Below are positions 17,288-25,820 of a stretch of DNA of 64,000 bases, one piece after another. The notes under the pieces were generated by a model. That model did no database searches and was not told the origin of the DNA. It saw only the letters and a program-made list of their open reading frames with translations. Origin of the DNA: Nocardioides agariphilus (GTDB lineage: Bacteria > Actinomycetota > Actinomycetes > Propionibacteriales > Nocardioidaceae); assembly GCF_015352445.1 (NCBI RefSeq), contig NZ_JADKPO010000003.1, positions 124,001 to 188,000 on the forward strand, written 5' to 3'. The first letter of the stretch is position 1. Each line of letters starts with the position of its first letter. The translations under genes were made by a program, and so were the position numbers.

Positions 17288-18652
17288 TCAGTGCAGTCGC
17301 ACACCCTGGCGGGCGAGCTCGGCCTGGACGGTCCGGATGTCGACGGCGTCCATGTCCTGGCCGGTCCTCAGTGAGGCGGCGGCGACGACGCCGGCCCCCT
17401 GACCCTGGACGGCGCAGCAGGACATGTTGCGGGTGGAGGCGTGCGCGATCCTGTCCCCGCCGCTGGAGCGTCCCGGCACGAGGAGGTTGCGAAGGCCGCG
17501 CGGGACCATGCTGCGCAGGGGTACCTCGTAGTAGCGACCGGTCGTGGGCAGCACGAGCACGCCGTACCCGTCGATGAACTCGGGGTAGATGCCGATGGAG
17601 TCCTCGAACTTCGCCTGGCCACGGACGTCGCCCTCCGTCAGGTCGTAGGCCGCGTGGATCTTGCGGGTGTCCCGGATGCCGATGGTCATCCCGAAGTTGC
17701 GCAGCCGCGCGTTCTCGCAGCCGCGGGTGTAGCGGCGCAGCGCGGCGATGGCGTGCGTCGCCTGGCGCCGGCCGTCGATCTCGCCTCGGGTCAGGTCGTC
17801 GGGGTCGGTGCCGTCGATGCCAGGCAGGTGCACGATGTTCATGTAGGTCAGCTCGCCGCTGTCGTGGATCGCTCCCCAGGTGCCGCCGAGCGTCGTCAGG
17901 CTCGACGGGATGACCTGGTCACGGATCGCAGACGCGAACGGCTTGCGGAGGTAGGGCGAGAAGAGGTCGTCCTCCTTCCCGTCGGTGATGACCTCCCAGT
18001 CGGCGTCGCTCCAGTCCGCGTAGGTCTGGGGGTCCTCGCGTACGCCGGCCAGGAAGGCGGCCTTGTCGACACCGGCGAGGTGGAACATCACCGAGGCGGC
18101 GAGCATCTCCTCGCGCGGGGTCTTGTGCGTGGGCGCTCCGGCCCGATGGGCCAGGTCGGCGTCGCCCGTCGCGTCGATGACCCGCTGGGCGATGATGGCC
18201 TCGCGTCCGGCCTTCGACTCCGTGACCACCCCGCGCACCGTCGTGCCGTCCAGGATCGGCGCGACCACCAGCCGGTGCAGCATCGGCCGGACGCCGGCCT
18301 CCTCGACGAGCACGTCGGCGACCACCTTGAACCCCTCGGCATCCAGCTCGAGCGAGTGCGACTGGCTCTCCTGCGTCGCGGCCCCGAGCTCCTCGGCTCG
18401 CCGCTCGAACTCGCGTCCGATCCCGTCGGCCTCCACGGTCCGCTCCCGGCGGTACCACGCCATCCCCTCGACACCGACGGCCGTGATGTTGCCGCCGAAG
18501 CAGCCGAAGCGCTCGACCAGGGTCGTCTCGGCCCCCGCGCGGGCCGAGGCCAGGGCCGCGGAGAGTCCTGCCGGTCCGGACCCCACCACCAGCACCTCGG
18601 TCTCGAGCACCACGTCGACGTCCCTCGCTGGTTCTCTGAGCGTCTTCGACAC
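17288..18652 (-). CDS. FAD-dependent oxidoreductase (FAD_oxidored family)
   Basis: A 454-residue flavoprotein. The Rossmann motif VVGSGPAGLSAALASARAG lies at about residues 22-40, followed by ETTLVERFGCFGGN. An FAD-binding second segment (RVIDATGDADLAHRAGAP) is in the middle and LRNLLVPGRSSGGDRIAHAS near the C-terminus, as in the family once called FAD-dependent pyridine nucleotide-disulphide or succinate-dehydrogenase-like oxidoreductases. The substrate is unknown. The GTG start follows TACCGT by 6 nt, so the mRNA is probably leaderless. It is the first chromosomal gene after the element. Confidence 0.85.
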   Translation of the reverse strand: MSKTLREPARDVDVVLETEVLVVGSGPAGLSAALASARAGAETTLVERFGCFGGNITAVGVEGMAWYRRERTVEADGIGREFERRAEELGAATQESQSHSLELDAEGFKVVADVLVEEAGVRPMLHRLVVAPILDGTTVRGVVTESKAGREAIIAQRVIDATGDADLAHRAGAPTHKTPREEMLAASVMFHLAGVDKAAFLAGVREDPQTYADWSDADWEVITDGKEDDLFSPYLRKPFASAIRDQVIPSSLTTLGGTWGAIHDSGELTYMNIVHLPGIDGTDPDDLTRGEIDGRRQATHAIAALRRYTRGCENARLRNFGMTIGIRDTRKIHAAYDLTEGDVRGQAKFEDSIGIYPEFIDGYGVLVLPTTGRYYEVPLRSMVPRGLRNLLVPGRSSGGDRIAHASTRNMSCCAVQGQGAGVVAAASLRTGQDMDAVDIRTVQAELARQGVRLH

Positions 18653-18685
18653 GGCACCACGGTAGGGGCGCTCGGGATGATTCGC

Positions 18686-19132
18686 TCAGCGACGGAGGAA
18701 GTACGGGACGACGTAGCCGGCGGTCCAGAAGGGCATGACGCCGTAGCGCTCGTAGACCTCCGCGAAGGGCGGCCGGTCGACGAGCTCGGGTTGGTAGCCC
18801 TCCTCGGCGAGGTCCGCTGGGTCACCGCGGTGTCGTCCGTCTCCATCGCCGGCTGGCTCCGGGCGGTCGACGTGTACGCGATCGTCCACCCGGGTGATCG
18901 CCTCGACGGGGACGAGGCGCTCGGTGACGCCGAGGCCAAGGATGCCTCCGGACACCACCGAGAGCAGCCGGGCGCGACGCTCGACGGGGTCGATGATCAG
19001 GTCTTCGACCTCCCCGAGGCGGTGCCCGAGCTGCGTCACCACGGGCAGCCCCCGTACGTCGTCGGCGGCATCAGCGAGCTCTAGGTCGCTGGCGGCGAGG
19101 TAGACCATGCCGATCTCGTGCGTCTCTGTCAT
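18686..19132 (-). CDS. PRC-barrel domain protein
   Basis: A 148-residue protein with one PRC-barrel (about residues 25-95: VRGLPVVTQLGHRLGEVEDL, RLLSVVSGGILGLGVTERL, VPVEAITRVDDRVHVDR) and a charged, disordered linker. It ends in a conserved-looking aromatic tail, YERYGVMPFWTAGYVVPYF. PRC-barrels occur in RNA maturation and in photosynthetic or stress proteins; the free-standing form usually has no defined role. The ATG at 19132 follows GGAAGGA. It is upstream of and in the same orientation as the flavoprotein gene. Confidence 0.82.
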   Translation of the reverse strand: MTETHEIGMVYLAASDLELADAADDVRGLPVVTQLGHRLGEVEDLIIDPVERRARLLSVVSGGILGLGVTERLVPVEAITRVDDRVHVDRPEPAGDGDGRHRGDPADLAEEGYQPELVDRPPFAEVYERYGVMPFWTAGYVVPYFLRR

Positions 19133-19301
19133 GGAGCGTCCTTCCCGGAATGCTGGTGTGGTTGCCGTGAACTTGCTCAGCAAGCCCGTCGCAACTGCTG
19201 GGCCACTCGCCGACGCCGTTCGACCCGCACGGCGACGGCGCGCGCTCGGTCGAGAACCGCTAGTCGGCGCATTGCGCGTGCCGTGTCCAGCGATGGCGTC
19301 T

Positions 19302-19586
19302 TCAAGCCGTCGCTCGCAGGACGAAGTGCACCCGACCCACCGGATCGGTGATCGCGTCCAGCTCTCCGCCCTCCACGCGACGAGCCGCCTCGGGTCCGAG
19401 GTAGAGCCGGGCACCGCACTCCTCGAGCACCGTGTCGCCGGGACGCGGCTCGTCCACCGCGCGCACCTCCAGCGCCGCGCCGCGCTGTGCACGACGGCCG
19501 ATGCGCAGGCCGGACGTGGGCTTCAGGGTGGGGTGATCCGTCACGCGGCGCATGACGAAGAGAGCTTCGGGAGTGATCGTGAGCAT
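19302..19586 (-). CDS. HesB/IscA-like protein lacking most cysteines
   Basis: A 94-residue protein starting MLTITPEALFVMRRV and containing GLRIGRR, the DTVLEECGARLYLGPEAARR segment and GRVHFVL at the end, the pattern of actinobacterial HesB-like Fe-S biogenesis proteins. Classical IscA uses three conserved cysteines; only one is present here. A direct cluster-scaffold role is therefore doubtful. AAGGAGG lies about 10 nt upstream of the chosen ATG; a longer frame begins at 19685 without a ribosome binding site. Confidence 0.75.
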   Translation of the reverse strand: MLTITPEALFVMRRVTDHPTLKPTSGLRIGRRAQRGAALEVRAVDEPRPGDTVLEECGARLYLGPEAARRVEGGELDAITDPVGRVHFVLRATA

Positions 19587-19773
19587 GGGTTCACTCGCCT
19601 CCTTGGTGGAACTTTCGGCCTCGGGATCTCCGGCGGCCAATTCCATCCAGACATCGTCTGTGGCCCCGGACAAGAGGTTTGCCACTACTGCCCAGAGGTC
19701 GTCGAGGGTTCGTCATGAGGCTGCAATGTTGCCGTCACTGCATCGGTCACACAGCCCTGGAAACGTGAGCACC

Positions 19774-20172
19774 ATGAGGACATCAGACCCTCGTCACCTC
19801 ACGTTGGCGCCGGAGCCACGAACGGCGGAGGAGCTCGTCGTGACGCCGGTATTGCTGCTTGGCGAAGCCGGGCTCTCGCAGGCGTTCGACGACCTCCGAA
19901 GGCGCCTTGACATGGCCCTCGAGATGGGTCCCCGCGTCGTGGTGGTGGACATGTCGGCGATCCGGCAGGTGTCCTCCACGACCGTTGCAGCACTGCTGTG
20001 GGTCAAGCGAAGGTGCTCGGCGCGCGAGGTGGAGGTCCTGTTGCGAGGTCCCTCGCGTCGCACCCTGGACACGCTGCGACGCGTCGGGCTCCTGGGCCTG
20101 CTGCAAGTCGAAGGGGACCCGTCCCGAAGGAGTCGGCCGCACGTACCCGTCCTTCGGGAAGTGCGACGATGA
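19774..20172 (+). CDS. STAS-domain anti-sigma factor antagonist-like protein
   Basis: A 132-residue protein with a STAS fold: VVVVDMSAIRQVSSTTVAAL around residue 55-75 matches the strand-loop-helix that carries the phosphorylatable serine, followed by RCSAREVEVLLRGPSRRTLD. It overlaps the next gene by ATGA, pairing it with a kinase-like partner in the usual partner-switching layout. ATG 19774 is preferred; an in-frame GTG at 19765 is possible. It is separate from the larger signalling block at 33.7-39.4 kb. Confidence 0.78.
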   Translation: MRTSDPRHLTLAPEPRTAEELVVTPVLLLGEAGLSQAFDDLRRRLDMALEMGPRVVVVDMSAIRQVSSTTVAALLWVKRRCSAREVEVLLRGPSRRTLDTLRRVGLLGLLQVEGDPSRRSRPHVPVLREVRR

Positions 20173-20615
20173 GAGCGCAACGCATCCCGTGGCCCTCATC
20201 CACCAGCCGTTCCGGCGAACCGACCGTCGGGGTCACGCGCATCGATCTGGTGTGCGGTCCGGCCATCGAGCAGACCGCAGAGGCCTTGACGAGGCGATGG
20301 GCGCAGGACCGGGCGTTGCCCGGACCGACCACCCAGCGTCTCGCGACACTTGCCCTCACGGCGACCGAGCACGGACTGCGCTTCGGACCCCGCGGGCTCA
20401 CTCTCCAGATCCGCTGGCTGGACCTGGACCGGATCCGTCTCGAGGTGCGCTGGCACGGGGGCTCGAGCACCGCTCACCCGAGTTCCCGCGATCCCTCGCG
20501 AGCACGGAGTCAGATCGAGCAGGTGGCCGCCACCCTGGACGAGCTGGCCGACGGGTGGGGCCTCAGCAGCGACGCGAACGCTGCCGTCCACTGGATGGTG
20601 GTCGACACCAGCTGA
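20169..20615 (+). CDS. Degenerate RsbW-like ATP-binding protein
   Basis: A 148-residue protein coupled to the STAS gene by a 4-nt overlap. The C-terminal part (QIEQVAATLDELADGWGLSS, then AVHWMVVDTS) matches the end of GHKL anti-sigma kinases. The N-box, normally ELVxNAxxHG, reads LALTATEHGLRFG with the key Asn missing, and the Gly-rich DxGxG motif is not recognisable. It may bind the STAS partner without ATP-dependent phosphorylation. The family call is moderate. Confidence 0.6.
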   Translation: MRAQRIPWPSSTSRSGEPTVGVTRIDLVCGPAIEQTAEALTRRWAQDRALPGPTTQRLATLALTATEHGLRFGPRGLTLQIRWLDLDRIRLEVRWHGGSSTAHPSSRDPSRARSQIEQVAATLDELADGWGLSSDANAAVHWMVVDTS

Positions 20616-20633
20616 GGCAGCCGCACGATGGGC

Positions 20634-21293
20634 TCAAGACCGCGGGCAACCTGGACGGCCGGACCCGCGGAAGCGCTCGGGCAAGAGCTCTGCGTAGTCC
20701 TCACCCGTGACCGGCCGGTCGGTGAGCGCTCCGCCGGGCAGCGGCACCTGGACGGACTGACCGTTGCTCACGACGAGGACCGACTCGATACCTGGCGCCG
20801 AGGTGAGGGTGAGCGCCACCTGACCGATGGCCGCCGGCAGGCGCTCCGCACTGATGGCTGTCCCGTCGTCGATGTCCACCGAGACGGTGCCCCCCTCGAC
20901 CCCGACCACGGCCAGCCGCGTGCCCGAGGGGATCGCCGAGGACCTCCCGGACGCCCGAGCCTCGTCGGACGGTCCCCCCGCCAGTGCCACCACGAGCTCC
21001 TCGACAAGGACTTCGGGTCGCTGCGAGCACGAGCCGGTTGTCGCCTCCGGGACCAGACGATCGCCGTCGAGCCAGTACACCACCGGCGCGCGACCCAGTG
21101 CGTCGACATCACCGGATGCGGTGGGCGGGGTGGCGTCGGACTCGAGCAGCCGGTACGGCACGGTGTCCTCGTCCACGCGTCGTACGGCTCCTCCCCCGGG
21201 CAGCCCGCAACCCGTCAGGAGGAGCGCTGCGACGAAGCCCCCCACCACCAGGCGACGCCGGCCCCGTGCCCGCCCTGCGCAGGACGTCTTCAC
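20634..21293 (-). CDS. GerMN-domain lipoprotein (short LpqB-like)
   Basis: A 219-residue lipoprotein. The lipobox LLLTGCGLPGGG follows a hydrophobic core preceded by arginines. The mature protein has a GerMN (spore-germination/Mce-type) domain: VYWLDGDRLVPEA, VLVEELVVALAGGP and LTLTSAPGIESVLVVSNGQS. GTG 21293 overlaps the kinase stop (GTGA). In mycobacteria LpqB follows mtrA-mtrB and is about 580 residues with a propeller; this protein is much shorter and lacks it. It probably modulates the kinase from outside. Confidence 0.82.
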   Translation of the reverse strand: MKTSCAGRARGRRRLVVGGFVAALLLTGCGLPGGGAVRRVDEDTVPYRLLESDATPPTASGDVDALGRAPVVYWLDGDRLVPEATTGSCSQRPEVLVEELVVALAGGPSDEARASGRSSAIPSGTRLAVVGVEGGTVSVDIDDGTAISAERLPAAIGQVALTLTSAPGIESVLVVSNGQSVQVPLPGGALTDRPVTGEDYAELLPERFRGSGRPGCPRS

Positions 21294-22657
21294 GATCTCC
21301 CGCTCACGGTCGGCAACCTGACGATGAATGCGGCCCCACCGCCCTCCCGGTCGGCGCACCACACGTCTCCGCCGTGGTTGCGCACCGTCTGCTCGACGAT
21401 GCTGAGCCCCAGTCCGCTGCCCGTGCCCACCTTCTGACCGCCGGCCCGCGCGAACCTTTCGAAGATCCTGGCCCGGTCGGCGGCGGCCACGCCGGGACCG
21501 CGGTCCTCGACGTGCACGTCGACCACGTCTCCGAGATCGACGACTCGCACGGAGGTCAGGCCACCCCCGTGGAGGTCGGCGTTGCGGAACAAGTTCGTCA
21601 GGACACGCAGCAGCTGAGGACGGTCGATCTCGACGAGGGGGTCCGGCCCACCCGTGTCCACCACGACGACGTCGGAGTCAGCCACCTTGAGCGCCTGACG
21701 CACCAGCTCGCGGACCCCGGTGGTCGACAGCTCGCCGTCATGGACGCCGGCGTCCAGCCGTCCCAGGGTCAGGAGATCTTCGAGAGCTCGTCGGAACCGC
21801 TCCAGCTCCTCGGTCATCAGCTGCACCGCCCGGGCCGAGCGAGGTGACAGGTCGGTGGACTGCTGCAGGAGGCTGAGGCTGGTGGTCAGGGTGGTCACCG
21901 GGGTCCGGAGCTCGTGGGCGACATCGGCGGCGAAGCGTGCGTCCTGCTCGATCCGGGCGTGCAGCGCGTCGACCATGTGGTTGAACGAACCGACCAGAGC
22001 GGCCAGATCTGGATCGTCGGTGCTGCGGAGCCGGGTGGTCAGATCGCCGGACGACAGCTTGATGGCCGCCGTCGTGACCTCCTTCAACGGCGTCAACACA
22101 CGTCGGCTGGCTCCACGACCAAGCACGGCGCCGGCCACCGTGGTGAGCCCAGCGCAGACCGCAAGGGCAAGTGCCAGGGTCCACAGCGTGCGGTCCAGCT
22201 CCTCAGCCACCGACACCTCGTAGTACTGGGCGTCGACCGCGGGCAGCGGGATCCCCACCACCACCGCATGCGGATCAGTGGCGTCGGTCCAACCGATCCC
22301 GACCGAGCCCGACGTCACCAGCGGTTGGACCTCGGTGGTCATCTCCGGTCCGGCCGTGTCCAGGGCCGAGGAGTACCACTCACCGTGGCGGTGAACGTAG
22401 ATCACCGCACCGGCCGGCGGCGAGATGGCACCCAGCACGTCGCTGACCTCGGCACCCGACGTCAGCAGGCTGTCGCGCACCAGGGCGCTGTCGGTGAACG
22501 CCTGGCGTAGCGCCGTACGCTCGCGCTGCTCCAGTAGGAAGTGCCGGGCGGAGAAGTACGTGCCGAGCGCGAGCACAGTGGACAACACCAACGCGCCGAA
22601 GGCGAACGCGTACGTCACCGACGACCGCAGGCCACGCCCTCGCCGGGAGGCGGTCAT
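21290..22657 (-). CDS. Sensor histidine kinase (MtrB-like)
   Basis: A 455-residue membrane kinase with TM1 (about 15-35), an extracellular sensor, TM2 (about 168-192), HAMP (LTPLKEVTTAAIKLSSGDLT), the DHp helix with H in FAADVAHELRTPV and a GHKL domain (NLFRNADLHGG, VEDRGPGV, GTGSGLGLSIVEQTV). It is co-translated with the response regulator (4-nt ATGA overlap upstream) and the lipoprotein (GTGA downstream). The order resembles mtrA-mtrB-lpqB, but the sensor is shorter than true MtrB, so I treat it as a paralogous system. Confidence 0.92.
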   Translation of the reverse strand: MTASRRGRGLRSSVTYAFAFGALVLSTVLALGTYFSARHFLLEQRERTALRQAFTDSALVRDSLLTSGAEVSDVLGAISPPAGAVIYVHRHGEWYSSALDTAGPEMTTEVQPLVTSGSVGIGWTDATDPHAVVVGIPLPAVDAQYYEVSVAEELDRTLWTLALALAVCAGLTTVAGAVLGRGASRRVLTPLKEVTTAAIKLSSGDLTTRLRSTDDPDLAALVGSFNHMVDALHARIEQDARFAADVAHELRTPVTTLTTSLSLLQQSTDLSPRSARAVQLMTEELERFRRALEDLLTLGRLDAGVHDGELSTTGVRELVRQALKVADSDVVVVDTGGPDPLVEIDRPQLLRVLTNLFRNADLHGGGLTSVRVVDLGDVVDVHVEDRGPGVAAADRARIFERFARAGGQKVGTGSGLGLSIVEQTVRNHGGDVWCADREGGGAAFIVRLPTVSGRS

Positions 22658-23361
22658 CTCGCGTCAAGGCGGTAGCCCAGACCCCGGACCGTGACGACGA
22701 CATCCGGCGAGGCAGGGTCCGCCTCCAGCTTCTTCCGCAACCGTCGCACGTGGACGTCGACAATCCGCTCGTCCCCGAAGAACCCCCGCTCCCACACGTG
22801 CTCGAGCAGCAGGCTCCGGCTCAACACCCGCCCAGCGTTCTCGGCCAGCACGCTCAGCAACCGGTATTCGGTGTTCGTCAGGTGGATCTCCTCCGACCCC
22901 CGGGCCAGTACGGCGGCTCCGCGGTCGAAGACCAAGGGACCACCCTGGCTGTCCAGCACGAACACGTCGACCTCGTCACCGGTCTGGCTGCCGGCGATGC
23001 TCGGGCGCCGCAGCAGCGCCCTCAGCCTGGCCTTCACCTCGTCGACCAGGAAGGGCTTGGTGACGTAGTCGTCGGCCCCCGCTTCCAGGGCCGCCACGAT
23101 GTCGCGCACGTCGTCGCGCGCGCTGATCACCACGATCGGCGCATCGGTCTGGGGCCTGGCACGCTGGATGAACGAGAACCCGTCCATGCCTCCCAGCATC
23201 AGGTCGACCAGCATCAGGTCGACGCCCGGATCGGCGACCTCCGTCAGCGCCAGCTCGGCGTCGGAGGCCTCCACCACGTCGTACCCCTCGTCCTCCAGCA
23301 CCATGCGCAGGGAGGCTCGCAGGCCATCGTCGTCCTCCAACACCAGGAGCCGAGTCGCCAT
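22654..23361 (-). CDS. OmpR-family response regulator
   Basis: A 235-residue regulator with receiver domain (acidic EDDD start, phospho-acceptor in DLMLVDLMLGG, VVISARD, K in VTKPF) and C-terminal winged helix (LTNTEYRLLSVLAENAGRVL, VDVHVRRLRKKL, VRGLGYRLD). The start MATRLLVLEDD was chosen over upstream in-frame codons because the receiver fold begins there. First gene of a three-gene unit with the kinase and GerMN lipoprotein. Confidence 0.92.
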   Translation of the reverse strand: MATRLLVLEDDDGLRASLRMVLEDEGYDVVEASDAELALTEVADPGVDLMLVDLMLGGMDGFSFIQRARPQTDAPIVVISARDDVRDIVAALEAGADDYVTKPFLVDEVKARLRALLRRPSIAGSQTGDEVDVFVLDSQGGPLVFDRGAAVLARGSEEIHLTNTEYRLLSVLAENAGRVLSRSLLLEHVWERGFFGDERIVDVHVRRLRKKLEADPASPDVVVTVRGLGYRLDAR

Positions 23362-23693
23362 CCGGCCATGATCGCATCGCGGAGGCAGAAGACCCGCGGC
23401 GCACGCACCTATCGCCACGAACGTCACGCAACTGCAAAGATCCCGACCAGAAAGGGTCATCACCGGGCGGCACCGTGGGATCTACTGATCGAACCACGAG
23501 CCCAGGAGACCGGAGCACGTCGTCGAGACCCCCCCGAGCCCAAATGGTACCGCACTGGGAGGCCCGGGCGAGTGGCGGCCACCTGACGGTGGATGTGGTC
23601 CCACCTACTGCGTCGTGCGCCGCCACCCCCTGAAGCAGGTCCGCCTGGCGCAGGATGTCGAGCCAGGCGTTCGACGGGGAGTCCAGAAGGACC
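23362..23693. other. Intergenic region between regulator operon and DedA-PAP2 gene
   Basis: No gene is supported in these 332 bases. A minus-strand frame near 23600-23700 gives a protein-like phrase (LRVLLDSPSNAWLDILRQAD) but has no start signal or recognised family. The region must contain the promoter of the leftward response regulator operon; I cannot pick a clear hexamer pair. Confidence 0.4.
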
Positions 23694-25139
23694 CTAAGTC
23701 GCGGTCTTCGCTCTCTGGGCGCGCTCGGTGATCCCTGCACACCGGAGCTTGGTCGAGGCGTCTGGAGGATCGCTCCGCGCCGCGAGCGGCTCCGCAAGGG
23801 TGAGCCAGGAAAGTCGGAAGGTGCTCCAGGCCGCCAGGACGGCGGCCGTCATCGCGGTGGCGCCAAGCACATCTGTGAACCACTCATCTCCGAGATAGAT
23901 CCGGCTGGCAGCGACCAGGATGACCGACATCGTGGCTGCCGCAGTCATGATCAGGCGAGCGCGGACGGGTGCACCGGCGGCGCCGAGGAGCGCGAGGGTG
24001 CCCCACACGGCGACTGCTTGGGTGGTGTGTCCGGAGGGATATGCCCATCCGTTGGCCGCGGTGAGCCAGGCTGAGGCCGGCGGGCGTGGCCGATGCACGG
24101 CGAGGGCGACAACGGCGTTGAGAATGATGGCCGTTGTAGAGATGACCGTGATGTCGACGACCGGGGTCCACGAGTGACGACGCCGAGCAAGCAGGCCACC
24201 CGTGACGGCCAGCACCGGCAGGGTGACGACGCTTGAGCCCAGCCATGTGACGGTCCTGAAGAAGGTGTCGAGACCGCTCGATCTGTGGGCCAGGACCCAA
24301 TGGTGGACTTGGGGATCGAGGAGTGCCAGCTCCTCGCGGGCAATGACGTCTTGGGTAACTCCTAGGAATATCCACGTCGCCGCCACCGAGACGCTGACTG
24401 CCAAGGTCAAGGCGAGACCAGTGCTGCCATGGAGCCGAAGGCGGTTCTTGACCCAGGCTGCGGTTCGGGGAAACCGTGTCAACAGACGTCGCAGGCGGGC
24501 GCTCTTGCTGACGCGGCCTGCGAGATCCTCGAATCTGGCGGCGGCAGTACGGCGCACGAGGAACCCGCCGAGCCCGAACAGGATCACGGCCGCGAGCGCG
24601 GCGAGTCCGATGCGGGAGGCAATGTGCGCGACATGTTGCCAGCTACTGGCGCCCAGGTAGCCGAACAACACCGACATGGTTCCCCACGCGACGGCGCTGG
24701 ACACGTTGTAGGCGAGGAAGGTGCGGTAGCGCAGTCCGGACATGCCCGCGAGACCCGGCACCATCACACGCAGTGCCGCGGTGAACCTGCCGAAGAACAC
24801 GGCCCTTCCACCGCGCTCGGCGAGGTACCTCTCGGCACGATCGAGATGGTCGGCCTTGACCAGTCGACCGACTGTCCCGTCGAGCAGGCGCCGGCCGTAA
24901 CGCCTGCCCACTGCGTAGCCGACACTGTCGCCCACGATGGCGCCGCCGATACCCGCAACCAGGACAGCGCCCAGCGGGATGTGTCCCTGGGAGGCGAGGA
25001 CTCCGCCGAGGATGAGCGCGATCTCCCCGGGGAAGAGGAAGCCCACGAACGCCGAGGACTCCAGCGCCGGCACCGCGAACACGACAAGCAGCGCGATCCA
25101 CGGGGACAGGCCCAGGATGTGGGAGGCGATCCAGTTCAC
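23694..25139 (-). CDS. DedA/VTT membrane protein fused to a PAP2-type domain
   Basis: A 481-residue fusion. The N-terminal half is a DedA (VTT) flippase-like domain: PALESSAFVGFLFPGEIALI, GDSVGYAVGRRYGRRLL and VFFGRFTAALRVMVPGLAGM. The C-terminal half is a PAP2 phosphatase domain: VHRPRPPAS, YPSGHTTQAVAVWG and SRIYLGDEWFTDVLG. In the third PAP2 motif (SR-x5-H-x3-D) the histidine is replaced by glutamate, so phosphatase activity may be lost or changed. The GTG start overlaps the upstream PAP2 stop. The likely role is undecaprenyl or phospholipid phosphate recycling across the membrane (inference). Confidence 0.88.
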   Translation of the reverse strand: MNWIASHILGLSPWIALLVVFAVPALESSAFVGFLFPGEIALILGGVLASQGHIPLGAVLVAGIGGAIVGDSVGYAVGRRYGRRLLDGTVGRLVKADHLDRAERYLAERGGRAVFFGRFTAALRVMVPGLAGMSGLRYRTFLAYNVSSAVAWGTMSVLFGYLGASSWQHVAHIASRIGLAALAAVILFGLGGFLVRRTAAARFEDLAGRVSKSARLRRLLTRFPRTAAWVKNRLRLHGSTGLALTLAVSVSVAATWIFLGVTQDVIAREELALLDPQVHHWVLAHRSSGLDTFFRTVTWLGSSVVTLPVLAVTGGLLARRRHSWTPVVDITVISTTAIILNAVVALAVHRPRPPASAWLTAANGWAYPSGHTTQAVAVWGTLALLGAAGAPVRARLIMTAAATMSVILVAASRIYLGDEWFTDVLGATAMTAAVLAAWSTFRLSWLTLAEPLAARSDPPDASTKLRCAGITERAQRAKTAT

Positions 25140-25741
25140 GGCGCCACCCTGTGTGGCGACCTCGTCAGGAAGAAGTGCAGCGGGGTGTGGGTCAACGTGG
25201 CGACCGAGGCGACGAGCAGACGTTGTAGGACGGCGAAACCAGCCGCGCTGACCGCAGCCCCGAGCAGCAGGCCGACAACGACATCGAGCGGAAAGTGTGC
25301 TCCGACGTAGACGCGCGCAAGTCCCATCAGCAGCGCGGCGATGGCGGACACGTATCCCAGCCGGTGGTTGGTGATCCATACGCCCATCGCGACTGCACCC
25401 GCCATCACCGCGTGGTCGCTGGGGAAGGAGGCATCCGAGCTGCGTGCCACCAAGACCAGGGCCTGCGGAAGCACCGAGTAAGGGCGAGCCTCACTCACCA
25501 GATGGACGAGGGGCTGGTTGACTCCGATGGCCAGCAGCGCCCCCACCGGAGCCCACAGGGCGGCCGCCATCACCCGCGGGAGCTCCTGCTGCCGGGCCCA
25601 CCACCAGGACAACACCAGGACGGCTGCGAACAGGCCCACCCCGTAGTGGGCATACAGACTCATCGGTCGGTGGAGGGCCGGCGTGGCCTGGGCGAACCGG
25701 TTGACAACGAGGAACCAGCGTTCCTGGAGGGTCATCCACAT
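25136..25741 (-). CDS. PAP2-family membrane phosphatase
   Basis: A 201-residue polytopic membrane protein with the PAP2 motifs SEARPYS, SFPSDHAVMAG and ARVYVGAHFPLDVVVG. The histidine of the third motif is present, unlike the adjacent DedA fusion. Such enzymes dephosphorylate lipid pyrophosphates such as undecaprenyl pyrophosphate. GTGA coupling to the DedA-PAP2 gene implies a joint function, perhaps with the active site here and a transport role there. Confidence 0.88.
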   Translation of the reverse strand: MWMTLQERWFLVVNRFAQATPALHRPMSLYAHYGVGLFAAVLVLSWWWARQQELPRVMAAALWAPVGALLAIGVNQPLVHLVSEARPYSVLPQALVLVARSSDASFPSDHAVMAGAVAMGVWITNHRLGYVSAIAALLMGLARVYVGAHFPLDVVVGLLLGAAVSAAGFAVLQRLLVASVATLTHTPLHFFLTRSPHRVAP

Positions 25742-25820
25742 CAGGGCACATCCGGTCCACGCTCGGACTCAGGGACGCGTGCCGCACGCCGGCGCCCGTG
25801 CTGGCGCAATGACACGGGAC

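Noticed and set aside
16995-17402. Plus-strand frame spanning the right att repeat
   Set aside because: It crosses the junction and runs into the 3' end of the flavoprotein gene in antisense; no recognisable domain.
17441-19084. 547-codon plus-strand open frame opposite the flavoprotein and PRC-barrel genes
   Set aside because: Antisense of two recognised genes; no motif, no ribosome binding site and biased Val/Arg/Gly composition.
20634-23361. Calling this locus the genuine mtrA-mtrB-lpqB
   Set aside because: The lipoprotein is far shorter than LpqB and the kinase sensor is small; naming would overstate the evidence.
23590-23710. Minus-strand phrase LRVLLDSPSNAWLDILRQAD as a gene remnant
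   Set aside because: Protein-like for about 35 residues, but without start, stop context or family recognition; too weak to call a pseudogene.
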